Positions 27,183 to 34,308 of a DNA stretch of 64,000 nt are shown here, in pieces. The DNA lies in NCBI RefSeq assembly GCF_964253035.1, contig NZ_CAXUQL020000002.1, forward strand, positions 186,001 to 250,000, read 5' to 3'. Numbering within the stretch: the stretch's first letter is position 1; the number at the start of each line of letters is the position of its first letter. Source of the stretch: Pseudorhodoferax sp032153935. GTDB taxonomy: Bacteria > Pseudomonadota > Gammaproteobacteria > Burkholderiales > Burkholderiaceae_C. The notes below the pieces were generated by a model. That model was not told where the DNA came from, made no database searches, and worked only from the letters and a program-made list of their open reading frames with translations. Both the position numbers and the translations under genes were made by a program.

Positions 27183-27794
27183 TCAACGCGGCTGTCGACC
27201 TGGGCCGGTCAGCGCGGATGCGCCGGGTTGCACGAGCGATGGCGCGAAACGCGCACGCGATGAGGTGCCCGTGCTGCCGGGCTCGATGATCTGGGTCCGC
27301 GGCACATTGGCCATGTCGGCCGTGCCAGTCGGCGCCGCGACCCGCGCAAGCCCTTCGTAGCCCACCATGGGCGTGCTGCCTGCGAGGCGGGACACGGCTG
27401 TCTGGAAGGCGTTGCCGAAGGCGATCGTGCGCTGTACGTCGGCATAGAAGGCCTTGGCGAACATCTCCGCGTAGCGCTGCCGCTCGGCGTCGTTGCGCGC
27501 ATGGATGCCCAGGGCCTCGATGGGCGAGATGCCGGGCACGGAGAACGCGGCCCGCGGCCCCTGCAGCAGGAGCTTGGCGCGGGCCATCTCCTCGTCCGAG
27601 AGGCCCCAGATCTCCGCCTCGATGCGGTCGGTCGTCCCGAGTTGCGTGCTCGCCTGCGTGGCGGCCCGCCCCTGGGTGTTGGCGACCTCGGTCTGCGTGC
27701 GGACCTGGGCGTGCAGGACGCTGGTGGAGACCAGGGCAGCCAGGACGATCCAGCGGGCGCGGGTGCGGGTGAGAGCGTGGGTGTGAAGGGCCAT
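27183..27794 (-). CDS. ICE protein, TIGR03759-like
   Basis: The 203-residue exported protein uses the ATG at 27794, which overlaps the preceding stop (TGATG). A signal peptide (WIVLAALVSTSVLHA) is followed by the family core: EIWGLSDEEMARAKLLLQGPR and SPIEALGIHARNDAERQRYAE, about residues 60-115. The C-terminal third is variable. TIGR03759 members always lie near the transglycosylase gene in these operons. The role is unknown. Confidence 0.88.
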   Translation of the reverse strand: MALHTHALTRTRARWIVLAALVSTSVLHAQVRTQTEVANTQGRAATQASTQLGTTDRIEAEIWGLSDEEMARAKLLLQGPRAAFSVPGISPIEALGIHARNDAERQRYAEMFAKAFYADVQRTIAFGNAFQTAVSRLAGSTPMVGYEGLARVAAPTGTADMANVPRTQIIEPGSTGTSSRARFAPSLVQPGASALTGPGRQPR

Positions 27795-28783
27795 CACTCG
27801 CCGTCCTGGAGCGTGAGCTTGAACGGCTTGCCGTCCGCCATGAAGGTGGCTTCGCCGCGGGCGCGGCTGGCCTCCAACAGCGAGATGCCGTTGTACGAGT
27901 CGCCAGGACGCATCACCCGGGTGCGCTTGTCGCCAGGCTGGCCTGTGCCCACGATCACGGATGGCACACCACCCCAGCTGTCCACTGCGAGAAGGCGGCC
28001 GGTAAGCTTTGGCGCGGCGGGCTCGGGCGCCGCGGGGGCGCTGGCCACGGGGCGGGGGGCAGGACGCGCGCGGGGCGCCGAGCGCTGGGCCGTCAGCCTG
28101 GCGGCCGTGACGGCGAACGCGGACTGCTGACCCTCCAGACGGGCCAGCTGCTCGCGAAGCTCCTGCACCAAGGCCTCGACGGTCTGCAGGCGCTGCTGGA
28201 GCGCGGGATCGGCACCAGCAGTCTCGGGCGGCTGGCCCGCACCACCTGTGTTCGGTTCCGCTTCGGTACCTGTGCGCTGCGGCCGGCCAGCCGGGGGGAC
28301 CTGACCCAGCACATTGCCGTCCTCAGCAGATACTGGCTGCGCAGCTACCGTCGGCTCCGATGGCAGAGCAGGGCCGGCGGGCTCCACGCGGGGCGCCTCG
28401 TCTGCAACGGGCGGAAGGCCCGCTGTCAGTGGCGATTCCGATGCAGCTGCTGCGGCTTTCGGAGTGCCAGCGCTCCGGGTGTACCTGCAGCCGGCGAACG
28501 CCAGTGCTGCAACCACCGCGATGCCAAGCAAGAACACCCGGCCACGACTGCCTTGCTGAGCCCCGGGCGCAGTGGCTGCCCGTGGCCCCGACTGGGGGAG
28601 CACGTGGCCAGCAGCTGGGCGTGCTCCAGGACTACGGTGGCGACCGCGCTCGTCGGCTTCGTCCTGCTCCAGTTGCTCTCGTTCTTGCGCTTCCTGCTGC
28701 GCGCGCAGGACACGTTGGCGATCGTCCTGGCCGTACTGGTCCTGCGCGCCGCCGCGATCGTTGGTGATGCTGTCGTCCTGCAT
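27794..28783 (-). CDS. Anchored coiled-coil protein with PilP-like C-terminal domain (hypothetical)
   Basis: The 329-residue protein begins with a Gln/Glu-rich charged cytoplasmic segment (1-50). One TM helix follows (about 82-98, FLLGIAVVAALAFAG), then an Ala/Pro-rich linker and a coiled coil (about 195-225, LQQRLQTVEALVQELREQLA). The C-terminal beta domain (about 262-329) contains LLAVDSWGGVPSVIVGTG and RVMRPGDSYNGISLLEASRA, reminiscent of PilP/GspC homology-region domains and IncI TraP. It lies six bases after pilL. A pilus-alignment role is inferred, and no named family is certain. Confidence 0.65.
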   Translation of the reverse strand: MQDDSITNDRGGAQDQYGQDDRQRVLRAQQEAQEREQLEQDEADERGRHRSPGARPAAGHVLPQSGPRAATAPGAQQGSRGRVFLLGIAVVAALAFAGCRYTRSAGTPKAAAAASESPLTAGLPPVADEAPRVEPAGPALPSEPTVAAQPVSAEDGNVLGQVPPAGRPQRTGTEAEPNTGGAGQPPETAGADPALQQRLQTVEALVQELREQLARLEGQQSAFAVTAARLTAQRSAPRARPAPRPVASAPAAPEPAAPKLTGRLLAVDSWGGVPSVIVGTGQPGDKRTRVMRPGDSYNGISLLEASRARGEATFMADGKPFKLTLQDGE

Positions 28784-28789
28784 GGCCGT

Positions 28790-29317
28790 CTACTCGGTGG
28801 TGGCTTGCACAGCAGGGCCCTCGGAGGCAAGCGCCTGGGCCTGGTCCAGCGTCGGCTGCACATTGGCGACCGGTTCTGGGGCGGCTGGCTGGGTGAACCA
28901 GACGGTGCGCCGGTACCGGTCGCTGTGCCAGTCCCAGGCCGGGCCGGTCAGCGTCTCCAGGACGGCCATGAGTCGGTAGGCGCCGAGCTGCCGCTGCGAC
29001 TCGGGCAGGGGCAGGGCGAGGAACTCGGCCGCCACACCCGGCTGCTCCATGGCAAGCCGGTAGCCGCTGCGCATCAGGGCGTGCCGCAGGGCATCGCCGA
29101 CCGTGGTCACGGTCGAGCGAGGAAAGGTCATGGACACCACCACGGCCAGCGGTTCGGCCAGGTCTTCGGGCGGCTGGGCCTGCGCGGAGGTGTAGCGACC
29201 GAGCACCAGGGTGTCGGCGCCGCCCTGTTGCTGCTGCGCGAGCAGGCCTTGGGATGCGAGTACGCCAGCGGCCAGGGCCAGGCCGCGCCATCCATTGAAA
29301 CCATGCCCGATCGCCAT
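28790..29317 (-). CDS. pilL: PilL N-terminal-domain protein (TIGR03748-like)
   Basis: The protein has 175 residues from ATG 29317 with GGGAG upstream; the frame extends 5' but without a ribosome site. A signal peptide ends near residue 27 (VLASQGLLAQ). The core has TLVLGRYTSAQAQPP, TVGDALRHALMRSGYRL and LETLTGPAWDWHSDRYRRTVWF, the pattern of ICE PilL N-terminal domains. It is the first gene of the minus-strand transfer operon. The promoter should lie in the divergent region up to 29908. Confidence 0.85.
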   Translation of the reverse strand: MAIGHGFNGWRGLALAAGVLASQGLLAQQQQGGADTLVLGRYTSAQAQPPEDLAEPLAVVVSMTFPRSTVTTVGDALRHALMRSGYRLAMEQPGVAAEFLALPLPESQRQLGAYRLMAVLETLTGPAWDWHSDRYRRTVWFTQPAAPEPVANVQPTLDQAQALASEGPAVQATTE

Positions 29318-29538
29318 GCGAACTCCCGTTGGTAGAAAAGGGCCCGGCCGGTTGGAGCCAGCCGGGCAAAGTGACGCCAAAGCGCCGCCAGTGCATGCAG
29401 TGTTCCGAGGCGAGGGGTCGGCCTCAATCGAAAACCCACCGCGACGTTTCCCGCGGTTTCCGCTTGACGGTGGTCATGGACTTCAGTACTCGTGCACGCG
29501 CAGCGCGAGACAGCTCGGGTGCGCGAAATGGCAAACGG

Positions 29539-29559
29539 GCCACGCCGGGGCGGCGTGGC
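29539..29559. repeat. Perfect 9-bp inverted repeat
   Basis: GCCACGCCG and its exact complement CGGCGTGGC are separated by GGG. It is part of the repeat cluster in the pilL-traI intergenic region. It could be a protein-binding site or an oriT hairpin. Confidence 0.6.
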
Positions 29560-29607
29560 GGACGGGCAATGAAACGGTTACAGGGTTAATGGCCCGATCC
29601 AAAGGGC

Positions 29608-29638
29608 GCACCGACTCCTCGACACTCGTCGTCGGTGC
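29608..29638. repeat. 8-bp inverted repeat abutting the repeated motif
   Basis: GCACCGAC (29608-29615) and GTCGGTGC (29631-29638) form an inverted repeat around a 15-base centre. The right arm runs directly into the motif TTTACGGGTAGGGG (29645-29658). Inverted repeats next to a conserved core are the usual layout of relaxase binding and nick sites. Confidence 0.6.
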
Positions 29639-29660
29639 AAAGGGTTTACGGGTAGGGGGA
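29636..29660 (+). repeat. Motif copy 1 (also at 40996-41021)
   Basis: GCAAAGGG followed by TTTACGGGTAGGGG. The 14-base block is identical to that at 41005-41018, where it also follows GCAAAGG. No further copy was found by eye. Confidence 0.7.
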
Positions 29661-29683
29661 AGGCAACTACGGGCGGATACGGG

Positions 29684-29720
29684 GCCGCAGGGCCGGGCGC
29701 GGGGCGCCCGGCCCTGCGGC
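29684..29720. repeat. Perfect 17-bp inverted repeat (very strong hairpin)
   Basis: The left arm GCCGCAGGGCCGGGCGC (29684-29700) and the exact complement (29704-29720) flank GGG. With no T run on either side it is not a classic terminator, although it could stop transcription. Its place 24 bases from the repeated motif suits an oriT or regulator structure. Confidence 0.75.
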
Positions 29721-29908
29721 AACACGTGGATCGCAACGGCGTCGAGCAAGCCCTGGCGCAGCTTCGAGCCGGCAGCCTCCTCGTCGCTGTGCAGCAGGCC
29801 TGTAGGCGGTATCAGAAATGGCCTGCCTGGGCAAGCGAGAAGGTCCACGAACGTTCCAACGGCTCATGCGCGACACGCGCCGCGACCGTGCATAGAGTGC
29901 CCCTCGAC

Positions 29909-30532
29909 ATGAGCACCCAGCCAACACCGCGATGGGAATCCCAGATGGAGCCACCAGCGCCACTGAAGGACTACCCGCGCTTCGGGCGCGAGCCGCTGGA
30001 CCATGCGCACGCGCCCTACGCCATCGTGCTGTTGCTGCAGCGGATCGAAGTGCCTGAATGGGCTCCGACCTTGCTGGCCTGGCTGGGCCGCTACGACGGC
30101 CTGGAGGAGCACCTGCACCACGAGGATGACCCGGCCTGTTGCACGCGCGACGTCCTGATGCAGCACGCCATGCAGTGCCCCGCGGCTGCATCGGCCGCCC
30201 CTCTGTCCCCCGAGCAGAAGCATGCGCGGATCGAGCTGGTCGTGCAGGACCTGCTGCAGCTGTCGTTCGTCCGGGCCGCGGCCTATTGGGGGCAGCTGAT
30301 GGGCGAGCGCACGACATGGCACCCGCTGGCCCAGCCATGGATGAGCTTCCTGGAGATCGTGCCCAGCACCGAAGAACGCGGCGACCGGGACGAGGGCCTG
30401 CACGTGTGGACCCGCGAGAGCGCTGATGCAGCGCAGTTGAAGGCAACCCGTGCACTGCTCATGTCCGGTTCGCCACTGCACCAACAGGTCCACCCGCATG
30501 GCCGCAGATACGATGGCAGACCACCCCGCTGA
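29909..30532 (+). CDS. Hypothetical protein upstream of the relaxase
   Basis: The 207-residue protein starts MSTQPTPRWESQMEPP; the frame is open from 29726, so the start is a judgement. No signal peptide or TM is seen. Segments YAIVLLLQRIEVPEWAPTLL and YDGLEEHLHHEDDPACC look conserved, and the fold is probably helical. It overlaps the traI start by 35 bases, so translation is probably coupled. Genes of this kind often precede traI in ICEs, possibly as relaxosome accessories, but I do not recognise the family. Confidence 0.6.
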   Translation: MSTQPTPRWESQMEPPAPLKDYPRFGREPLDHAHAPYAIVLLLQRIEVPEWAPTLLAWLGRYDGLEEHLHHEDDPACCTRDVLMQHAMQCPAAASAAPLSPEQKHARIELVVQDLLQLSFVRAAAYWGQLMGERTTWHPLAQPWMSFLEIVPSTEERGDRDEGLHVWTRESADAAQLKATRALLMSGSPLHQQVHPHGRRYDGRPPR

Positions 30533-33110
30533 TGCAGCGGGCAGGCTCAGGCAGCTGGGCCAGGCGCTGTTCGGCCGTGTTCGCAAGCAGGTGGCCAGCG
30601 TTCTGCCGCGTGCGTCCACCGCGTCCCCCGCCACGCCCGCTGCACCAGCCGCAGCCTTGGAACCGGCGGCGGGACCTGCACCGGCTGAACTGGCTGGCAG
30701 CACGCCGGGCTGGCTGCGCGTGTGCGATGCCGGCCAGCTGCTCGACGTGGTCCAGGCCGACAAGGCCTTGAAGGAGATCTACCGCAAGACGCGGTTCTCC
30801 CACGCGACGTGGGAGCGCGACTGCCTTGTCGCCATCCGGCGCTACGCCGAGTTCGCGCAGCTGCTGCCTGCCTCGGAAGCCCACCACCACGCCCACGCCG
30901 GTGGACTGCTGGCTCATACCTTGGAGATGCTGCTGGCCGCGCTGGCATGGCGCAGCGGTCGGATGCTGCCAGAGGGCGCCCCCATCGAACAGATCGACGC
31001 GCAGCGCGACGAGTGGACGCTGGTGGTCTTCTACTGCGCGCTGCTGCACGACATCGCCAAGCCCATGACCGACCTGCGCGTGTCCTGGCGCAGCAAGGAC
31101 ATGGCCGATCCGCTGCGCTGGCATCCGACATCGGGCGCCCTGACGCAGGTGACCCAGGGCCGCGCCCGCGTCGAGTACCTGGTCGAGTTCACGCCCAAGG
31201 CGCTGCGCGACTACCGCGCGCACTCCAAGCTCGCGATGTTGCTGCTGCCGCACATTGCACCGGCCTCGGCCCTGGCCATCCTGGCGCGCACACCTGCCGC
31301 ATTCGAGTGCCTCAACCGCTACCTGTCCGGCGAGGACAAGGATTCCCTGGTCGCGCGCATCGTGCGCGAGGCCGACAAGGCGTCCACCCGGCGCGCGCTG
31401 CAAAGCGGCAGCCGCGCGCGCTTTGCGAGCGCCTCGGCCGTTCCGCTCGTGGACCTGCTGATGCAGGCAGTGCAGGACCTGCTGCGCCAGGGCACGACCC
31501 TGCCGCTCAATCGCACAGGTGCGGCAGGCTGGGTCTTCGACGGTTCCATCTGGTTCGTTGCCAAGCGTCTGGCCGACGCCACGCGCGACTGGATCAAGAA
31601 GACCGCCCCGGACGAGGCTGTCCCAGGCGAAGCCAAGAACGACCGGCTGTTCGACACCTGGCAGGAGTACGGATGCATCGTGGCCAGTCCTCAGTCTGGC
31701 CAGGCCATCTGGTACGTGACGGTCCATGGCGCAGCGCCCCAACAGTCCGATGTTGGCGACCGGGGCGGGCAGGGCGCGTACACCCACTGCCTCAGCGTGC
31801 TGCGGTTCCCGCTGGACAAGGTGTACAGCGACCCCGCACACTACCCCAGCCCCATGCTGGGCCACATCGAGGTGAACGAGAAGCGTGGCGCAGCCTCGGA
31901 CGCCGTCGATGCCGAAGCTGATGCAACGGGCGATGTGCCCGAGGATGTTGCAGCGACTCGCCTTCCTGATGCAGCGCGGCCAGCGGGTTCGTCTGGTGCA
32001 GCGACCGACACGCTGTCCAACCTGGAGCGCGGGGGCAATGCTGGTGCAGATGCACAGGCTGCTCCCACAGCTGCGCCAGATGGTGGCGGGAAGAAGCACG
32101 AAGCTGCGCCAGGTGCCAGGCCGGCCGCGGCGAAGGACCTGGTTCGGTCGCCGACCTCGCAAGCCTTTCTCAAGGGCAAGCTTCCAAGCCGCAAGAATCC
32201 GCAGGCTGCGTCACCGGCGGACCCGACGCCCGCCGATCCGCCGCCGGCGCGTGCGGCCACAGGTGCCGAGCCGGGCGCTGCGCCTCGCCGCAAGGTGTTC
32301 GAGGACTTGGACGACGAGTACCTGCTGAGCCCGGACGAATCTGCGCAGAGCGTGGCGGACCAGGTCCAACGGCATCGCACCGCGCGCGCCGCGGCGCAGC
32401 TCGAGCGTGCGCAGATGCAGAGCGGCGCAGCACCGCGAATCGTCAGCGCGCCGCCCGCGCGGCAGACGCTTGCTGCCTCGCACAGGGCGGCACCCGAAGC
32501 ATCGCCACCGTCGCCGCCTTCGCCACCTCAGGCGCCGAGGAAGCCCGCGTTTGCAGGGTTGATGCTGACTAGCCTTCAGTTGGGTGCGCCACCTTCTGCG
32601 TCTGCGGCGCCGTCTGCAGCCCAACAGAGCCGATTCCCAATCGCCGATGAGCCAGCAGGGCCTGCGCCGGTCCTGCTGCCGACGAAGCTGCCGCCGGTGC
32701 CGGGGGCACCGGCGCCCAGCATCGCAGCGCCTGGCCCTTTAGCCGCGGCTTTCATGCAATGGGTCCAGGCCTCGCTGGTGGACCGCAGCATCAAGTACAA
32801 CGAGACCGGGGCCGTGGTGCACTTCGTGCCGCTGGGCATGGCACTGGTATCGCCGCTCATCTTCAAGCTCTACGCCCAGGCCCAGGGTCCAGATGGAGCG
32901 CCCGCGGACGAGTTCGCCATGCAGGTGCAGCGCGACCTCATCCGCGCCAATCTGCACGTCGCGGGGCCGAACAGGACCAACATCGTCAGTTTCGAGGTGA
33001 TCGGCCGCGGTGACACCGTGGTCAGCCGGCTCTCAGCAGTCGTGCTGACAGAACCCGGCCGCTGGGTTCAGCCCGTGCCACCCAGCAACCCGGTTCTGCG
33101 CGTGAAATGA
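30498..33110 (+). CDS. traI: MobH-type relaxase TraI (TIGR03760-like)
   Basis: The 870-residue protein starts MAADTMADHP (a second Met lies at 30513). The N-terminal TraI_2 domain carries an HD-type metal site: HHHAHAGGLLAHTLEML (about residues 128-145) and YCALLHDIAKPM (about 178-190), plus RYLSGEDKDSLVARIV downstream. A long Ala/Pro-rich disordered linker (about 480-745) separates it from the C-terminal domain, which starts FMQWVQASLVDRSIKYNETG. MobH relaxases nick oriT and pilot the strand through TraD. The gene lies between the oriT-like region and parA. Confidence 0.93.
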   Translation: MAADTMADHPADAAGRLRQLGQALFGRVRKQVASVLPRASTASPATPAAPAAALEPAAGPAPAELAGSTPGWLRVCDAGQLLDVVQADKALKEIYRKTRFSHATWERDCLVAIRRYAEFAQLLPASEAHHHAHAGGLLAHTLEMLLAALAWRSGRMLPEGAPIEQIDAQRDEWTLVVFYCALLHDIAKPMTDLRVSWRSKDMADPLRWHPTSGALTQVTQGRARVEYLVEFTPKALRDYRAHSKLAMLLLPHIAPASALAILARTPAAFECLNRYLSGEDKDSLVARIVREADKASTRRALQSGSRARFASASAVPLVDLLMQAVQDLLRQGTTLPLNRTGAAGWVFDGSIWFVAKRLADATRDWIKKTAPDEAVPGEAKNDRLFDTWQEYGCIVASPQSGQAIWYVTVHGAAPQQSDVGDRGGQGAYTHCLSVLRFPLDKVYSDPAHYPSPMLGHIEVNEKRGAASDAVDAEADATGDVPEDVAATRLPDAARPAGSSGAATDTLSNLERGGNAGADAQAAPTAAPDGGGKKHEAAPGARPAAAKDLVRSPTSQAFLKGKLPSRKNPQAASPADPTPADPPPARAATGAEPGAAPRRKVFEDLDDEYLLSPDESAQSVADQVQRHRTARAAAQLERAQMQSGAAPRIVSAPPARQTLAASHRAAPEASPPSPPSPPQAPRKPAFAGLMLTSLQLGAPPSASAAPSAAQQSRFPIADEPAGPAPVLLPTKLPPVPGAPAPSIAAPGPLAAAFMQWVQASLVDRSIKYNETGAVVHFVPLGMALVSPLIFKLYAQAQGPDGAPADEFAMQVQRDLIRANLHVAGPNRTNIVSFEVIGRGDTVVSRLSAVVLTEPGRWVQPVPPSNPVLRVK

Positions 33111-33121
33111 TCTGTTGCACA

Positions 33122-33166
33122 CATGCATACACATTAGTTGACACAGAATGCATGAATGAAATAAAG
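33122..33166 (+). promoter_or_regulatory. Candidate parA promoter with flanking inverted repeat
   Basis: TTGACA (33138-33143), a 17-base spacer and ATAAAG (33161-33166) form a sigma70-like promoter reading towards parA. The -35 box sits between CATGCAT (33122-33128) and its complement ATGCATG (33148-33154), a likely repressor operator. The local AT content is higher than the surroundings. Confidence 0.6.
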
Positions 33167-33356
33167 TCTCATCGCGGATCAGTGAGGGTATGTGTCCCAA
33201 GCGCAACTGGCGCAGGGCGCGGGCTGGCGAAGGCATTGCCGTTCGACTGTCCAGCGACTTTGCATGGTGAGTTCGTGACACGCTGCACGCAGTGCTGGCG
33301 GGTTGAACTGCTCGCTTTGTGGACGTCAGAAGCGCTTGGAACAGATACCTTCGTTC
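33167..33356 (+). other. Untranslated leader between promoter and parA
   Basis: About 190 bases with no supported gene. Short frames here lack start sites and family resemblance. Together with the operator at 33357 it forms a leader of about 220 bases for the parA-parB transcript. Confidence 0.4.
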
Positions 33357-33373
33357 AATTTGGAAACCAAATT
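33357..33373 (+). promoter_or_regulatory. Inverted repeat operator just upstream of parA
   Basis: AATTTGG-AAA-CCAAATT is a perfect 7-base palindrome with a three-base centre, 14 bases before the parA ATG and next to its ribosome site (CGGAG at 33378-33382). It is a good candidate for autoregulation by ParA/ParB or another element regulator. Confidence 0.55.
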
Positions 33374-33387
33374 CGTACGGAGTTTTG

Positions 33388-34299
33388 ATGCTGACGTTCA
33401 CGGTCGTCGCCTCCAAGGGGGGCGTCGGAAAGACCACCGTTTCGGCGAATCTCGGCGGGCTTCTTCGAGACCTTGGCTATCGCGTCCTGCTGGTGGACGC
33501 AGATGTTCAGCCATCGCTCTCCCAATACTTCCCTCTCGCGCGCCAGGCGCCGTTCGGCCTGACCAAGATGGTCACGGATGGCTTTCTGTCGCCCGAGTGC
33601 ATCTCCACCGTCGAGTTGCCATTCGGCGACTTCCGCAGCCTGCGTGAAACGAGCCGGGCTCCGGCCCTCGACATCGTCCTGTCGGATACCCGCGAGGGTA
33701 AGCTGCAGGACTGGCTCGCCCAGCGCCTGGACCGGCTCGTGCGCATTTCCATGGCGCTGAACCAGGAGGTGACCAGGAGCCGGTACGACTTCGCCATCAT
33801 CGACACGCAGGGGGCCCTGGGGCATCTTCAGGACGCCGCCGTCAATGCGGCCGACATCTTGATCACGCCCGCAACGCCCGACATCGTGTCCACCCGCGAG
33901 TTCGCGGCCGGCACCAAGATGTTGATCGATCGGTTCGAGGCGGCATCGAACATGGGCTTCAAGATCCCATCGATGCGCGCGTTCATCAACCGGACGGAGA
34001 ACACCCGCGACAGCCGGGACATGTCCGGGCTCATCCGCGAGGCCTTTCTCGATCTGCGCGGCCGCGTCAGCGTCGTCGAAACCGCAATCCACAGCGCAGT
34101 GGCATTCCGCAAGGCAGCGACCGCGAATGCGCCGGTCCATTGGGTCGATCCGCGCGCTTCCGACGCGATGCATCTGCTGCTCTGGGATCTCGTCCCATCG
34201 CTTAAGGGCGTGTACGCGCCGAACCATCGCTACTTCGGTTCGCAGGTCGATCTGCGCAACGGCGCGCTCGAAGAGCCGCAGCCGCTCGTGTCGCAGTGA
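33388..34299 (+). CDS. parA: ParA-family partition ATPase
   Basis: The 303-residue protein starts MLTFTVVASKGGVGKTT, giving the deviant Walker A KGGVGKTT at about residues 10-17. Walker A' appears as LLVDADVQPSLSQYF (about 34) and Walker B as FAIIDTQGALGHL (about 135). No N-terminal DNA-binding domain is present, as in ICE Soj-like ParA. It works with the adjacent ParB to segregate or stabilise the excised element. It ends ten bases before parB. Confidence 0.93.
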   Translation: MLTFTVVASKGGVGKTTVSANLGGLLRDLGYRVLLVDADVQPSLSQYFPLARQAPFGLTKMVTDGFLSPECISTVELPFGDFRSLRETSRAPALDIVLSDTREGKLQDWLAQRLDRLVRISMALNQEVTRSRYDFAIIDTQGALGHLQDAAVNAADILITPATPDIVSTREFAAGTKMLIDRFEAASNMGFKIPSMRAFINRTENTRDSRDMSGLIREAFLDLRGRVSVVETAIHSAVAFRKAATANAPVHWVDPRASDAMHLLLWDLVPSLKGVYAPNHRYFGSQVDLRNGALEEPQPLVSQ

Positions 34300-34308
34300 A
34301 GTCGCGGC

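Larger units (their letters stand above)
29318..29908. other. Non-coding divergent region, candidate origin of transfer
   Basis: About 590 bases between pilL (minus) and the plus-strand genes leading to the relaxase. I see no convincing gene. The region is rich in inverted repeats at 29539-29559, 29608-29638 and 29684-29720, and carries a GC-rich motif at 29636-29660 that recurs at 40996-41021. Promoters for both directions should be here, but no clear pair was recognised. The combination of repeats, position next to traI and a repeated motif makes it the best oriT candidate. Confidence 0.5.

Noticed and set aside
29684..29720. Classic intrinsic terminator at the 17-pair hairpin
   Set aside because: No T run on either strand and location between divergent genes. 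Kept as a structural repeat instead.
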